In this document: in pieces, positions 34,120 through 42,427 of the stretch
Numbering within the stretch: the stretch's first letter is position 1
Layout of the letters: each line of letters opens with the position of its first letter
Assembly: GCF_003813775.1 (NCBI RefSeq)
Contig: NZ_RPDH01000001.1
Location: forward strand, 1,550,001 to 1,614,000
Direction: 5' to 3'
DNA: 64,000 nucleotides
From: Chitinophaga lutea
GTDB lineage: Bacteria > Bacteroidota > Bacteroidia > Chitinophagales > Chitinophagaceae
Notes under the pieces: generated by a model
The model's input: only the letters and a program-made list of their open reading frames with translations
Told to the model about the DNA's origin: nothing
The model's database searches: none
Program-made: the position numbers and the translations under genes

Positions 34120-34127
34120 TATCTTTG
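34120..34127 (+). promoter_or_regulatory. -7 promoter element of the TPR membrane protein
   Basis: TATCTTTG matches TAnnTTTG and lies 19 nt before the ATG at 34147. Confidence 0.6.
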
Positions 34128-34146
34128 CCCTTCGTTTCGAATAATT

Positions 34147-34797
34147 ATGAAAGCATTTAACTTATTTATCAAATACCGCCTGCCGTTAGGCATCGTGCTG
34201 CTGGCCGCCGGTATTGCCCTCGGTATCGCGTTTGGATGGTGGGAAGCCGCCATTGTGCTCATTCTGGCCGTTATATGTATCGTGACCCATTTCCTTTTCG
34301 GCCCGATGCGGCTGGTGCAGGAAGCCGTGGAAGCCGGCGATGTGGAAAACGCCATGCGCATCATGAACCAGATCAAATTCCCGAAACTGCTCTATAAACC
34401 CATCCGCTCCGTATACTATTTCATGCAAAGCAACCTGGCCATGTACAACCAGGACCTCGACAAAGCGGAAGCCGCCGTGAAACAAAGCATCAAATCCGGC
34501 AGCCCGATGAAAGAATACGAGGGCATGCAGTTTTTCCAGCTGGGCACTATCGCCTACCAGAAAAACGACATCAAAACAGCGGACGTCAACCTGAAAAAGG
34601 CCCTGCGCCTGGGCCTGCCCGACAAGGAAAACACCGCCGCCGCCCTGCTCACGCTCTGCTCCATCGCCATGAGCCGCCGGGACTTCAAAACCGCCAAAGA
34701 CTACTTCCGCCGCGCCAAAGCGCAGAAGCCCACCACACAGCAGATCGTGGGGCAGATCAAGGAAATGGAAAAATACATCAGCCGCATGCCTGGTTGA
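34147..34797 (+). CDS. TPR-containing inner-membrane protein
   Basis: The 216-residue protein has two N-terminal membrane segments (about 10-50, YRLPLGIVLLAAGIALGIAFG and AAIVLILAVICIVTHFLFGP) and a cytoplasmic domain of three to four TPR-like helical pairs (residues 60-205; AEAAVKQSIKSGSP, ADVNLKKALRLGLP, AKDYFRRAKAQKP). It is probably a scaffold for protein-protein contacts. It is monocistronic with promoter and terminator. The start at 34147 follows the promoter; the upstream ATG at 34117 precedes it. Confidence 0.8.
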   Translation: MKAFNLFIKYRLPLGIVLLAAGIALGIAFGWWEAAIVLILAVICIVTHFLFGPMRLVQEAVEAGDVENAMRIMNQIKFPKLLYKPIRSVYYFMQSNLAMYNQDLDKAEAAVKQSIKSGSPMKEYEGMQFFQLGTIAYQKNDIKTADVNLKKALRLGLPDKENTAAALLTLCSIAMSRRDFKTAKDYFRRAKAQKPTTQQIVGQIKEMEKYISRMPG

Positions 34798-34813
34798 TAA
34801 AATAGTATCATAC

Positions 34814-34857
34814 CAAAAAAATATCCCGGCCATCTGCGTGACCGGGATATTTTTTTT
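34814..34857. terminator. Strong bidirectional terminator
   Basis: AAAAAAATATCCCGG pairs with CCGGGATATTTTTTT around a 12-nt loop, directly after the TPR gene. Confidence 0.88.
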
Positions 34858-34945
34858 GAGCAACACTCGATGCAGGCCCATGGCCGGTTTCAGCACTTTT
34901 TCACACCCCCGTCGGCCCCGCAAACAACTTTGCATGTTAGGGTAT

Positions 34946-34994
34946 CTACGCTTCATCTATGCTTCTGCTATGCTTCATCTACGCTCTTGCTACG
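34946..34994. repeat. 11-bp tandem repeat, about 4.5 units
   Basis: Units CTACGCTTCAT, CTATGCTTCTG, CTATGCTTCAT, CTACGCTCTTG and a final CTACG begin at 34946, 34957, 34968, 34979 and 34990. The consensus is CTAYGCTTCWK. The repeat is intergenic, between the TPR gene terminator and an IS-like repeat region. Confidence 0.8.
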
Positions 34995-35041
34995 GAGAGG
35001 CTTTGGAGCAGCTCACTGTTTTGTAATGGAAAATTAACCTG

Positions 35042-35170
35042 GGGTCTAGTCCTGATACAGGTTTACACCTTTGGTTAGAAAATCCTGTTATCGGTTGTCC
35101 CGTTTGGTTCGCTGTCCTAAACGGGGTTTACAGGGTTGTTTATTGATCCGGTCTAGTCCTGGTAATGAAT
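35042..35170. repeat. IS-end-like direct repeats in intergenic DNA
   Basis: GGTCTAGTCCTGATACAGGTTTACA-like sequence (from 35042) recurs as GGTTCGCTGTCCTAAACGGGGTTTACA-like sequence (from 35105), and GGTCTAGTCCTGGTA appears a third time near 35150. CCCGTTT and AAACGGG (35099-35105 and 35119-35125) also form an inverted repeat. This resembles transposase-binding ends of an insertion sequence, but no transposase is present, so it may be a relic or a non-autonomous element. Confidence 0.45.
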
Positions 35171-35276
35171 TATCTCCAGTATGGTACCGCGAGCGTCCGC
35201 CCCAACCCGCACAAACGGGATTGCCCGGGGATAAGCCTGTCTTTACCCAGGATATGCCGGTTTCGGCCCACGAAGT

Positions 35277-36452
35277 TTATGCTTTCCCTATCTTTTCCAG
35301 CGCCTGTTCCAGGTCGGCTATCAGGTACCCGGGGTCTTCGAGCCCGATGTACAGGCGTACCATCCGGTGCTTCGGCTCGTTCACATTGAAATCTTCGGCT
35401 TTGAGGGAGGCGCAGGCGGGGAAGGCCAGCGATTCGTGCCCGCCCCAGGAAACCGCCATGAGGAAGTGCTGAAGAGAATTGCAGAACAGTTCCACCTGGT
35501 CGCGGTTATCCGCTTTCAGCTGGATGGTGAGCAGGCCGGCCGCTCCTTTCATCTGGCGGGTGGCCAGTTCGTACTGCGGGAAGTCCGGGTCGAGGGGGAA
35601 GAATATTTTTTCGATAAGGGGATGCCGCTTTAGCCGTTCCACCACCTTCGCGGTGCTGGCGGCGCTGCGCTGCAGGCGGATTTCGAGGGTGCGCAGGCCC
35701 CGCAGCAGCAGCCAGGCATTAAAAGGCGCGATGCCGCTGCCGATGTTCAGGAATTCGGACGCAAAAATGCGGCGGATCTTCTCCCGGGTGCCGGTCACCA
35801 CACCGGCCATGGTGTCGCTGTGGCCGCTGATGAATTTGGTGGCGGACTGCAGGCAGAGGTCGATGCCCATTACATGCGCCTGCTGGTATAGCGGTGTGCA
35901 GTAACTGTTGTCGATAATGGTGGTGATGCCCCGGCTGCGGGCCAGCTGCGCGATGGCGGCCACGTCCTGTAGCTCAAAGGTGAGCGAGTTCGGCGACTCC
36001 AGGTAAATCAGCGCGGTATTCGGTTGCAGGGCGGCTTCGAAATGCGCGGTGGCCGTGCCGTCTACAAAAGTGGTGTCTACGCCGAAGCGGGGTAAAATGT
36101 TTTCAAACAGTCGCCTGGCCCAGCTGTAGGGGTCGCGCACGCACACCACATGGTCGCCTTTTTTCAGCTGGGACAGCACGGTCGTGAAAATGGCCGCAGC
36201 CCCGCTGCCGAACACCAGTGCGTCTTCCGCGCCGTCGAGCGCGGCCAGCTTCTGGCGGAGGATGTCTATCGTGGGGTTGTTGCCCCGGGAATAAAGAAAA
36301 CCATTGTACTCGTCGAGCAGCAGCTCCCGGAGCGCCGCTACCGTGTCGAAAGCAAAATTGCTGCTTTGCACAATCGGGGGCGCGATCGCATTGAAATAGA
36401 GGTCCCGTTCTTCACCCAGCTCATTAATTATATAAGATAAATCCATATGCAT
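35277..36452 (-). CDS. PLP-dependent trans-sulfuration enzyme (Cys/Met metabolism family)
   Basis: This 391-residue fold-type I PLP enzyme resembles cystathionine gamma-synthase, cystathionine beta-lyase or methionine gamma-lyase. The PLP lysine is Lys206 in SATKFISGHSD, with Asp181 (IIDNSY) contacting the cofactor ring and FGSGAAAIF binding phosphate. It converts sulphur-containing amino acids; the exact reaction is not decided by sequence alone. The start at 36452 (MHMDLSYIINELGEE) has GGGGAG a few bases upstream; 36446 is possible. An amino-acid permease is encoded just upstream on the same strand, which fits amino-acid use. Confidence 0.88.
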   Translation of the reverse strand: MHMDLSYIINELGEERDLYFNAIAPPIVQSSNFAFDTVAALRELLLDEYNGFLYSRGNNPTIDILRQKLAALDGAEDALVFGSGAAAIFTTVLSQLKKGDHVVCVRDPYSWARRLFENILPRFGVDTTFVDGTATAHFEAALQPNTALIYLESPNSLTFELQDVAAIAQLARSRGITTIIDNSYCTPLYQQAHVMGIDLCLQSATKFISGHSDTMAGVVTGTREKIRRIFASEFLNIGSGIAPFNAWLLLRGLRTLEIRLQRSAASTAKVVERLKRHPLIEKIFFPLDPDFPQYELATRQMKGAAGLLTIQLKADNRDQVELFCNSLQHFLMAVSWGGHESLAFPACASLKAEDFNVNEPKHRMVRLYIGLEDPGYLIADLEQALEKIGKA

Positions 36453-36509
36453 AGAAACTCCCCGCAAAGTACACAACAATCACCGTAACAGCAGCATCGT
36501 GTGACGAAA

Positions 36510-37847
36510 CTACTCTTTTACGCCACCAACCGGCCGCACCGCCCGTTTCATGAAAAAGTAGATGGGAAGGCCCGCCACGAACCAGAACATGCCGCTGAAA
36601 GCCTGGCCGGGGTCTTTGATGAAGATGTTCACCGTCACGAAGAGGTATACCGTAATAAAAAACACCGGCACCAGCGGGTACAGCTTCAGTTTGTAAATGC
36701 CCGTGCCGTCGAGGTGTTTTGTTTTTTTGCGCAGGATGAAGATGGTAGCGGCTGCGGAAGCAAGGCCGATGGAGTCGAACAGCATCACATACCGGATGAT
36801 GTTATCGAAGTTGCTCAGGAAATACAGCATGCCCACGATCAGCACCACGAACACGGTGAGCGCCGTTTCCTGCACCTGCGTTTTTCCGTTCACCCGTTTG
36901 AATACCGCGGGCAACACACCGTCTTCCGCCATCGCGTAATACATGCGCGGGTTGCTCATCAGGTTCACATTGGCATAGCCCAGCACGGAAAGGAAGAGCA
37001 GCACGGAAGTGATCTTGAACCCGTATTCGCCGAAGAAAACGCCGGCCATGCGGGCCGCCAGCGCATCGGTTTGTTTCAGCTGCTCGAAGCCCATCACTTT
37101 CACGTAGGAATAATTCACGGTGATGTACAGCAGCAAAATGATGGTGATGCCGAGGAAGATGGCTTTCGGCATGTTCTTCGACGGCTCCCGCACATCGCTG
37201 CCGAAGTTGATGGTTTGCTGGTAACCGCCGTAAGTAAAGAACACGGGCACGAGCGCCGCACCGAAGATGTAGGCCCAGCCATGCGTGACGGGCGCCGCCG
37301 CCTGCAGCGGCGCGGGCGCAATATGATTGGTAAATGCAGCCAGGCACAGCATCAGCACGAGCGTGATCTTGAACACCGTGAGCACGTTCTGCCAGCTGGC
37401 GCTCATGCGGATGCCGAGCATATTGATGATGTACAGCAGAACGATCGCGCCGATGGCGATGCCCTTGCGCCCGCCTTCATGCTGCAGCGTTTCCGGCAGC
37501 AGCACGGGACCGATGTATTCCGCGCCTACAAGGCATACCGCCGCCACGGACGCGGCGTTTGAAATCACGAGCGTCCAGTTGATCATGAAGGAATAGGCGG
37601 GATGGAAGCCGTAGGATAGTACTTTGTAAAAACCGCCGGCCACGGGGAAGCGCGAACCGATCTCGGCGTAGGTGAGCGCGCCGCAAAGGGTGACCAGTCC
37701 ACCCAGTACCCACACCGTGTAAAACAGAACAGGCGTCCCCGTTTCGCGGGCAACGCTGATGGGCGTTCTGAAAATTCCCATTCCAATCACCAGTCCAACC
37801 ACTATCATGGTAAGGTCGAAGGGACCCAGCTTCGGTTTAATGCTCAT
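36510..37847 (-). CDS. APC-superfamily amino acid permease
   Basis: The 445-residue integral membrane transporter has 12 predicted membrane segments and the APC N-terminal signature GPFDLTMIVVGLVIGMGIFRTP followed by TLCGALTYAEIGSRFP. It imports or exchanges amino acids, driven by ions or antiport. It sits upstream of the PLP trans-sulfuration gene in the same direction (57-bp gap). The divergent cobalamin riboswitch transcript begins just beyond its start. Confidence 0.9.
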   Translation of the reverse strand: MSIKPKLGPFDLTMIVVGLVIGMGIFRTPISVARETGTPVLFYTVWVLGGLVTLCGALTYAEIGSRFPVAGGFYKVLSYGFHPAYSFMINWTLVISNAASVAAVCLVGAEYIGPVLLPETLQHEGGRKGIAIGAIVLLYIINMLGIRMSASWQNVLTVFKITLVLMLCLAAFTNHIAPAPLQAAAPVTHGWAYIFGAALVPVFFTYGGYQQTINFGSDVREPSKNMPKAIFLGITIILLLYITVNYSYVKVMGFEQLKQTDALAARMAGVFFGEYGFKITSVLLFLSVLGYANVNLMSNPRMYYAMAEDGVLPAVFKRVNGKTQVQETALTVFVVLIVGMLYFLSNFDNIIRYVMLFDSIGLASAAATIFILRKKTKHLDGTGIYKLKLYPLVPVFFITVYLFVTVNIFIKDPGQAFSGMFWFVAGLPIYFFMKRAVRPVGGVKE

Positions 37848-37884
37848 ACTTACAAGATAACCGATTATTTAGATAAAATATCCG

Positions 37885-37892
37885 TAGGTTTG
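37885..37892 (+). promoter_or_regulatory. -7 promoter element of the cobalamin-riboswitch transcript
   Basis: TAGGTTTG matches TAnnTTTG and lies just before the aptamer, giving a transcription start near 37898. Confidence 0.6.
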
Positions 37893-37904
37893 CCCCCGGT
37901 AAAC

Positions 37905-38140
37905 GGTTGTCCAGGGCGATAACATCGCCTCCAGGGCATTAATAGGGAATCCGGTGAAAATCCGGAGCTATCCCCGTAGCTGTAATCCCGCTCCCTGCAT
38001 TTGAAGGGAACGTTTTCCGGTATCTGCAACCACTGTTCTGTCTGACGGCAGGATGGGAAGGTACCACCGGAAAGCGGGAAAGCCAGAAGACCTGCCGCCT
38101 GCCTTTTATTCAATCCGCGCTTTCGGGTGAAAAGCGGAGG
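37905..38140 (+). ncRNA. Cobalamin (B12) riboswitch
   Basis: The region carries the usual landmarks in order: GGGAATCCGGTGAAAATCCGG at about 37945-37965 (the GGTGNAAATCC element), CCCCGTAGCTGTAA, CAACCACTG at 38027-38035 (B12-box type), and AGCCAGAAGACCTGCC at 38081-38096 (the closing element). A CCGCGCTTTC / GAAAAGCGG hairpin at about 38117-38139 may be the expression platform. It precedes a BtuB-like receptor gene, so rising cobalamin should reduce expression of the uptake genes. Confidence 0.93.
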
Positions 38141-38216
38141 GTGTCGTGCACCGACGCGCATGTGATACTTTTCAATTTCCCCCTGCAAGCCTAAAATCTG
38201 TCAACCTTTCATTTAC

Positions 38217-40130
38217 ATGAAAACAACCAACTTCCCGTTGCTGGCCATCGCACTCATGACCGCCGCACCGGCTTTCGCCCAGGAACAGGATTCCGCAGGC
38301 GTTTCCCAGCTCAACACGGTAGTGGTGACCGCCACCAAGTTCGCTAAAAAACAAAGTGAAACCGGTAAAGTGCTGACGGTGATCACCCGTGAACAAATCG
38401 AAAGGAATGTGGGCCGCACCGTTACCGATGTGCTCAACGAACAGGCCGGTATCGTTATCAACGGCGCCGGTTCCAATCCCGGTAAAAACAAGGAGCTCTA
38501 CTTCCGGGGCGCCACTTCGCAATACACCCCCATTCTGCTTGACGGCATCCCGGTAGCTGATGCCACCGGCCTCACCGGCGGCGCGATCGACCTCCGCCTG
38601 CTGCCCATCGACGCGGTGGAACGCATCGAAATACTCCGCGGCACACAGTCGACCCTCTACGGCGCCGACGCCATCGCCGGCATCATCAACATCATCACCA
38701 AAAAAGGCGGCAACAAACCCGTGGGTGGTTTCGGTAACCTCTCCTGGGGCAGCAACCGTAGCCTGAAAGGTACGGCCGGCCTGCAGGGCAAACACGAAAA
38801 TGTAGACTACAATATAGCCTTCACGCATTTTGAAACAGACGGCATCTCCGAAGCTGCGCCTTTCGACACGGTGGCCAACCCGAAGTTCGATCGCGACGGG
38901 TACAAGCAGAACAGCTTCATGGCCAACGTAGGCATCCAGGCTACCGAACAGCTCCGCTTCACGCCTTACATCCTTTTCTCGGATTATAAAAGCGCGTACG
39001 ACGGCGGGTCGTTCCAGGACAACCTGACCAACAACAACAAATCCAACATGGTGCACACCGGCATCCGCAGCCTGTACGACCTCGGCAAAGGCAAATTGTA
39101 TGCGAATTTCGGGTACCAGAAAGTGACGCGGCACGATGAATCGGCCTGGGGCACCACCGACCTCGACGGGCGCGCCTACTTCGGCGACCTGTACGGCCAC
39201 TACGACATCAACAGCTGGCTGCAGGCGCTCGTGGGGGTGGAATACCGCAAAACGGAACTGATGGACACCACGCTGACCGGCACCCGCACATTCGGTATCG
39301 GCAGCCAGTACAACACCAGCCCGTATGCCTCCCTGTTCATCAAAAACCTCCGTGGTTTCAGCTTTGAAGCAGGTGGCCGTTACACCCTGCATTCCCAGTT
39401 CGGCAATCACTTTACCTACACCCTCAATCCCTCGTACCTGGTCGCGGACAAAGTGAAAGTTTTCGCCAGCATCGCTTCCGGGTTCAAAGCGCCCACATTG
39501 ACTTCCCTGTACAGCAGGTGGGGCAACCCGCTGCTGAAGCCCGAAAAAGCGACCAGCTATGAGGCCGGTGCGCAAACCTCGCTGCTGGGTGACAAGCTCG
39601 ACCTGCGGGTGACCGGTTTCAAACGGGACATCAAGGATGTGATTTCCTACATCAACTACAAATACGTGAACTATAATAAACAGAACGATAAAGGTGTGGA
39701 AGTGGAAGTAACCGCCCGTCCCGTGAAAGGCCTTGAAATCAAAGCGTTCTACACGTATGTGGACGGCGCAGTGACCACGCAGGCATCCGTTCCCGGTAAA
39801 GACACCTCGTACAACAACCTCGCGCGCCGGCCCGCACATACCGGCAGCCTGAATGTGGGTTACCGCTTCTCCAAATTTTATGTGGGCACCAATATCCGCC
39901 ACACCGGCGACCGCGACGATATTTATTATGCGCCCGGCTCGTTCTCCGGCGTACCGCATCCGCTCAAGGCTTACACCATCTGGGACATGTATGCGGAGTT
40001 CCGTTTCAACAATGCCGGCCGCGTGTTCGTGAATGCCAACAACATCACCAACAACAGGAAATACTGGGAAATTTACGGATATTCGGTGCAGGGCTTCACC
40101 ATGCAGGCCGGTATCGCATTTCAACTTTAA
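38217..40130 (+). CDS. btuB: TonB-dependent vitamin B12 receptor (BtuB-like)
   Basis: This 637-residue outer-membrane transporter is of BtuB/colicin-receptor type without a SusC-style CarboxypepD domain. After a signal peptide (cleavage after AFAQ) come a TonB-box-like VSQLNTVVVTATK, the plug (TDVLNEQAGIVI, ILRGTQSTLYGADAIAGIINI) and a 22-strand barrel ending in AGIAFQL. The cobalamin riboswitch immediately upstream makes cobalamin, or a corrinoid precursor, the likely substrate. It is followed at 17 bp by the DUF6580 gene. Confidence 0.93.
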   Translation: MKTTNFPLLAIALMTAAPAFAQEQDSAGVSQLNTVVVTATKFAKKQSETGKVLTVITREQIERNVGRTVTDVLNEQAGIVINGAGSNPGKNKELYFRGATSQYTPILLDGIPVADATGLTGGAIDLRLLPIDAVERIEILRGTQSTLYGADAIAGIINIITKKGGNKPVGGFGNLSWGSNRSLKGTAGLQGKHENVDYNIAFTHFETDGISEAAPFDTVANPKFDRDGYKQNSFMANVGIQATEQLRFTPYILFSDYKSAYDGGSFQDNLTNNNKSNMVHTGIRSLYDLGKGKLYANFGYQKVTRHDESAWGTTDLDGRAYFGDLYGHYDINSWLQALVGVEYRKTELMDTTLTGTRTFGIGSQYNTSPYASLFIKNLRGFSFEAGGRYTLHSQFGNHFTYTLNPSYLVADKVKVFASIASGFKAPTLTSLYSRWGNPLLKPEKATSYEAGAQTSLLGDKLDLRVTGFKRDIKDVISYINYKYVNYNKQNDKGVEVEVTARPVKGLEIKAFYTYVDGAVTTQASVPGKDTSYNNLARRPAHTGSLNVGYRFSKFYVGTNIRHTGDRDDIYYAPGSFSGVPHPLKAYTIWDMYAEFRFNNAGRVFVNANNITNNRKYWEIYGYSVQGFTMQAGIAFQL

Positions 40131-40147
40131 CGTTTTAAATCATTGGT

Positions 40148-40747
40148 ATGTCTGTTAAAAACTTACAACCCCGCTTTTTCGTATTGCTGCTTTTCATCGT
40201 GGTGGCGGGCGTGTTGCGCGTAACGGCGGCGGGGCACCTTACACCTTTTTCCAACTTCTCTCCGCTGGGCGCCATGGCGCTGTTTGGCGGCGCCTATTTT
40301 GCGGATAAGTGGAAGAGCTACGTATTCCCGCTCGCAGCGCTGTTTGTGAGCGACGTTATCCTGATGCAGACGATTTACAAACAATATGCCGCCGGTTTTA
40401 TGTTCGACGGATGGTACTGGAACTACATCGCGTTTGCGGCTGTGGTGCTCATCGGCCAGTTGCTGATCAAAAAGGTACGCGTGGTGAATATCATCGCCGC
40501 TTCCGTGGCCGGCGCCATCGTGTATTGGCTGATCGCCGATTTCGGCACCTGGATGAACCCGACCAACATCGACCTCACTACCGGGCTGCCATATACGAAA
40601 AACTGGCAGGGCCTGATGAAGTGTTACGCCATGGGCGCGCCCTACATCAAAAACACCCTGATCAGCAACCTCGTTTACAGCGGCATTTTCTTCGGGCTGT
40701 TCGAGTTTATGCAACACAAAATACCGGCGCTGGCCGTTTCAAAATAA
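40148..40747 (+). CDS. DUF6580 membrane protein, candidate vitamin-uptake S component
   Basis: The 199-residue protein has about five to six membrane segments and conserved blocks FSPLGAMALFGGAYF, YVFPLAALFVSDVIL and LIADFGTWM. The family resembles substrate-binding S components of ECF transporters and is often encoded next to B12 riboswitches in Bacteroidota. It lies 17 bp after btuB in the riboswitch-controlled unit, so inner-membrane cobalamin or cobalt passage is plausible. No ECF A/T genes are nearby. Function is inference. Confidence 0.75.
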   Translation: MSVKNLQPRFFVLLLFIVVAGVLRVTAAGHLTPFSNFSPLGAMALFGGAYFADKWKSYVFPLAALFVSDVILMQTIYKQYAAGFMFDGWYWNYIAFAAVVLIGQLLIKKVRVVNIIAASVAGAIVYWLIADFGTWMNPTNIDLTTGLPYTKNWQGLMKCYAMGAPYIKNTLISNLVYSGIFFGLFEFMQHKIPALAVSK

Positions 40748-40750
40748 CCG

Positions 40751-40792
40751 GAAAATGCGGCGCATCGGAATCGGTGCGCCGTTTTCTTTTAT
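40751..40792 (+). terminator. Terminator after the DUF6580 gene
   Basis: CGGCGCA / TGCGCCG stem with flanking AAAA and TTTTCTTTT. It separates the binding-protein gene at 40807 from strong read-through. Confidence 0.75.
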
Positions 40793-40806
40793 AAATTGTT
40801 ACCACC

Positions 40807-41742
40807 ATGATCGCATCTTCCTTTCTTCCCGCAGCCACGCAAATGATCTATGATATGGGCCTGCAGCACCTGCTCGACGGGATCACCTTCGAGTGTCCGC
40901 CCGCCGCACTGGCGGAAAAACAAAAAGTGGTGCGGTGCGTGCTGGAAGGAAAACAATACAGCAGCGAGGAGATCGACCGGATTTTTTCCGCCTCCAAAGC
41001 ACAGGGCAAAAGCCTGTACTATACGGACGACGAGGTGCTGGCCGCCATTGCGCCGGACGTGATCTTTACGCAGGACGTATGCGAAGTGTGCCAGATCGAT
41101 ACGCACTGTACGCAGCAGGCCGTTTACAAACTGCCTAAACAGCCGGAGCTGATCAGCCTCAGCCCCAACAATCTCGAAGATGTTTTTAACTGCGCCATCA
41201 CCATTGGCAAGGCGCTGGGCGAAGAAGCAGCCGCTTACCGCTACCTCGCCGGGTTACAGGGCCGCCTCGATGCCGTGGTGGATACATTGCGCGCCCACCG
41301 CGCCCCCCTTCGCCGCGTGATGATCATGGAATGGATGGCCCCCGTATACAATTGCGGCCACTGGATCCCATACCAGGTGGCCTATGCCGGGGGCGTAGAC
41401 ATGCTGTCCAATCCCGCCGGCGACTCCATTGTGACGCCCTGGGAAAAGATCCTCCGGTACGATCCAGAAGTGCTGGTGATAGCGCCCTGCGGCTTTCTGA
41501 CCGGCCGTTCGGCCGAAGAACTGCACCTGCTCACCCGGGCGCCCGGCTGGGATCAGCTGCAGGCAGTACGCAACAACGAAGTGCACCTGGCCGATTACGA
41601 CCTGTTCACACAACCCAGCGCCAGTACGCTGGTAGACGGCGTGGAAGTGCTCGCCCACCTGTTCCACCCGCAGATATTCGGCGCCCCCGAAGCCCTGGCG
41701 CATAAGTTCAGGCCCGTGGAAACCATTACTGCCGCCCGGTAA
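40807..41742 (+). CDS. BtuF-like cobalamin-binding protein without signal peptide
   Basis: This 311-residue protein has the periplasmic-binding-protein (ABC, TroA/BtuF) fold: IASSFLPAATQMIYDMGL at the start, a middle part with EVCQIDTHC and a C-terminal VLVIAPCGF ... VHLADYDLFTQPSASTLVDGVE. There is no signal peptide or lipobox, and the N-terminus begins directly in the first strand, so it is probably cytoplasmic. Cysteines in CEVCQIDTHC might bind metal. No BtuC or BtuD gene is nearby. Cobalamin binding is inferred from locus and fold. Confidence 0.8.
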   Translation: MIASSFLPAATQMIYDMGLQHLLDGITFECPPAALAEKQKVVRCVLEGKQYSSEEIDRIFSASKAQGKSLYYTDDEVLAAIAPDVIFTQDVCEVCQIDTHCTQQAVYKLPKQPELISLSPNNLEDVFNCAITIGKALGEEAAAYRYLAGLQGRLDAVVDTLRAHRAPLRRVMIMEWMAPVYNCGHWIPYQVAYAGGVDMLSNPAGDSIVTPWEKILRYDPEVLVIAPCGFLTGRSAEELHLLTRAPGWDQLQAVRNNEVHLADYDLFTQPSASTLVDGVEVLAHLFHPQIFGAPEALAHKFRPVETITAAR

Positions 41743-41760
41743 AGGCTGGGAGAATAGTCG

Positions 41761-41768
41761 TATATTTG
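41761..41768 (+). promoter_or_regulatory. -7 promoter element of the CobC-like gene
   Basis: TATATTTG matches TAnnTTTG and ends 9 nt before the ATG at 41778, implying a nearly leaderless mRNA. Confidence 0.55.
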
Positions 41769-41777
41769 CGGCCTGAT

Positions 41778-42335
41778 ATGGACATTTTTCTGATCAGGCA
41801 TACCACGCCTGCTGTGACTTACGGAACCTGTTACGGATTTGCCGACCTGGACCTTGCATCGACCTTCGCTGAAGAAGCGGGCCGCGTGCAGGGAATTCTG
41901 CCCGATAAAAACTTTACGGTATACGCCAGCCCGCTGCAGCGCTGCAGTAAACTGGCCGCATTCCTTTTCGGCCAAACCTTCCGGACAGACGAGCGTTTGA
42001 AAGAAGTTAACTTTGGGGACTGGGAAATGAAAACATGGGACGACATCGCCGTGACCACCGCCAAAACCTGGATGGCCGACTACCTGCACGAGCCGGTGCC
42101 CAACGGGGAAAGTTACACCCAGCTCTACAACCGCAGCATTGCGGCCTTTAAAGAACTGACCGCGTCCGGGAAAGACACCGCGCTGGTGACCCACGGCGGC
42201 GTTATCCGCTCTGTGCTGGCATACGCCACCGGCACGCCCATCGAGCAGTCGTACGACCTGCGCGTGGAATACGGCCGGGCGGTACACCTTCACCTCAACG
42301 GCAACGGTCTGGACGTAAAGGGCGTCAACTTATAA
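41778..42335 (+). CDS. Histidine phosphatase, CobC-like (alpha-ribazole phosphatase)
   Basis: This 185-residue member of the phosphoglycerate-mutase-like histidine phosphatases has the catalytic RHT (LIRHTTPA, His8), the second arginine in YASPLQRCSKLA and a C-terminal VTHGGVIRSVL histidine. CobC removes phosphate from alpha-ribazole phosphate in assembly of the B12 lower ligand. Sequence alone cannot separate CobC from related phosphatases, but its place behind B12-uptake genes favours that role. It has its own promoter element. Confidence 0.82.
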   Translation: MDIFLIRHTTPAVTYGTCYGFADLDLASTFAEEAGRVQGILPDKNFTVYASPLQRCSKLAAFLFGQTFRTDERLKEVNFGDWEMKTWDDIAVTTAKTWMADYLHEPVPNGESYTQLYNRSIAAFKELTASGKDTALVTHGGVIRSVLAYATGTPIEQSYDLRVEYGRAVHLHLNGNGLDVKGVNL

Positions 42336-42375
42336 AGAAATATCACCTGAACGCCTGCCTTTATCAGGCATCCGC

Positions 42376-42427
42376 ATAAAAAAGAAGAGGCTGTATCAAA
42401 GTAAGATACAGCCTCTTCTTTTTTTAT
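42376..42427. terminator. Bidirectional terminator between cobC-like and susD-like genes
   Basis: AAAAAAGAAGAGGCTGTATC pairs perfectly with GATACAGCCTCTTCTTTTTT around a 7-nt loop. It serves both convergent genes and reaches the stop of the minus-strand gene. Confidence 0.92.

Noticed and set aside
38172..40124. 650-residue open frame on the minus strand
   Set aside because: It is the complement of btuB and has no recognisable domain; btuB has a signal peptide, plug and barrel features and an upstream riboswitch.
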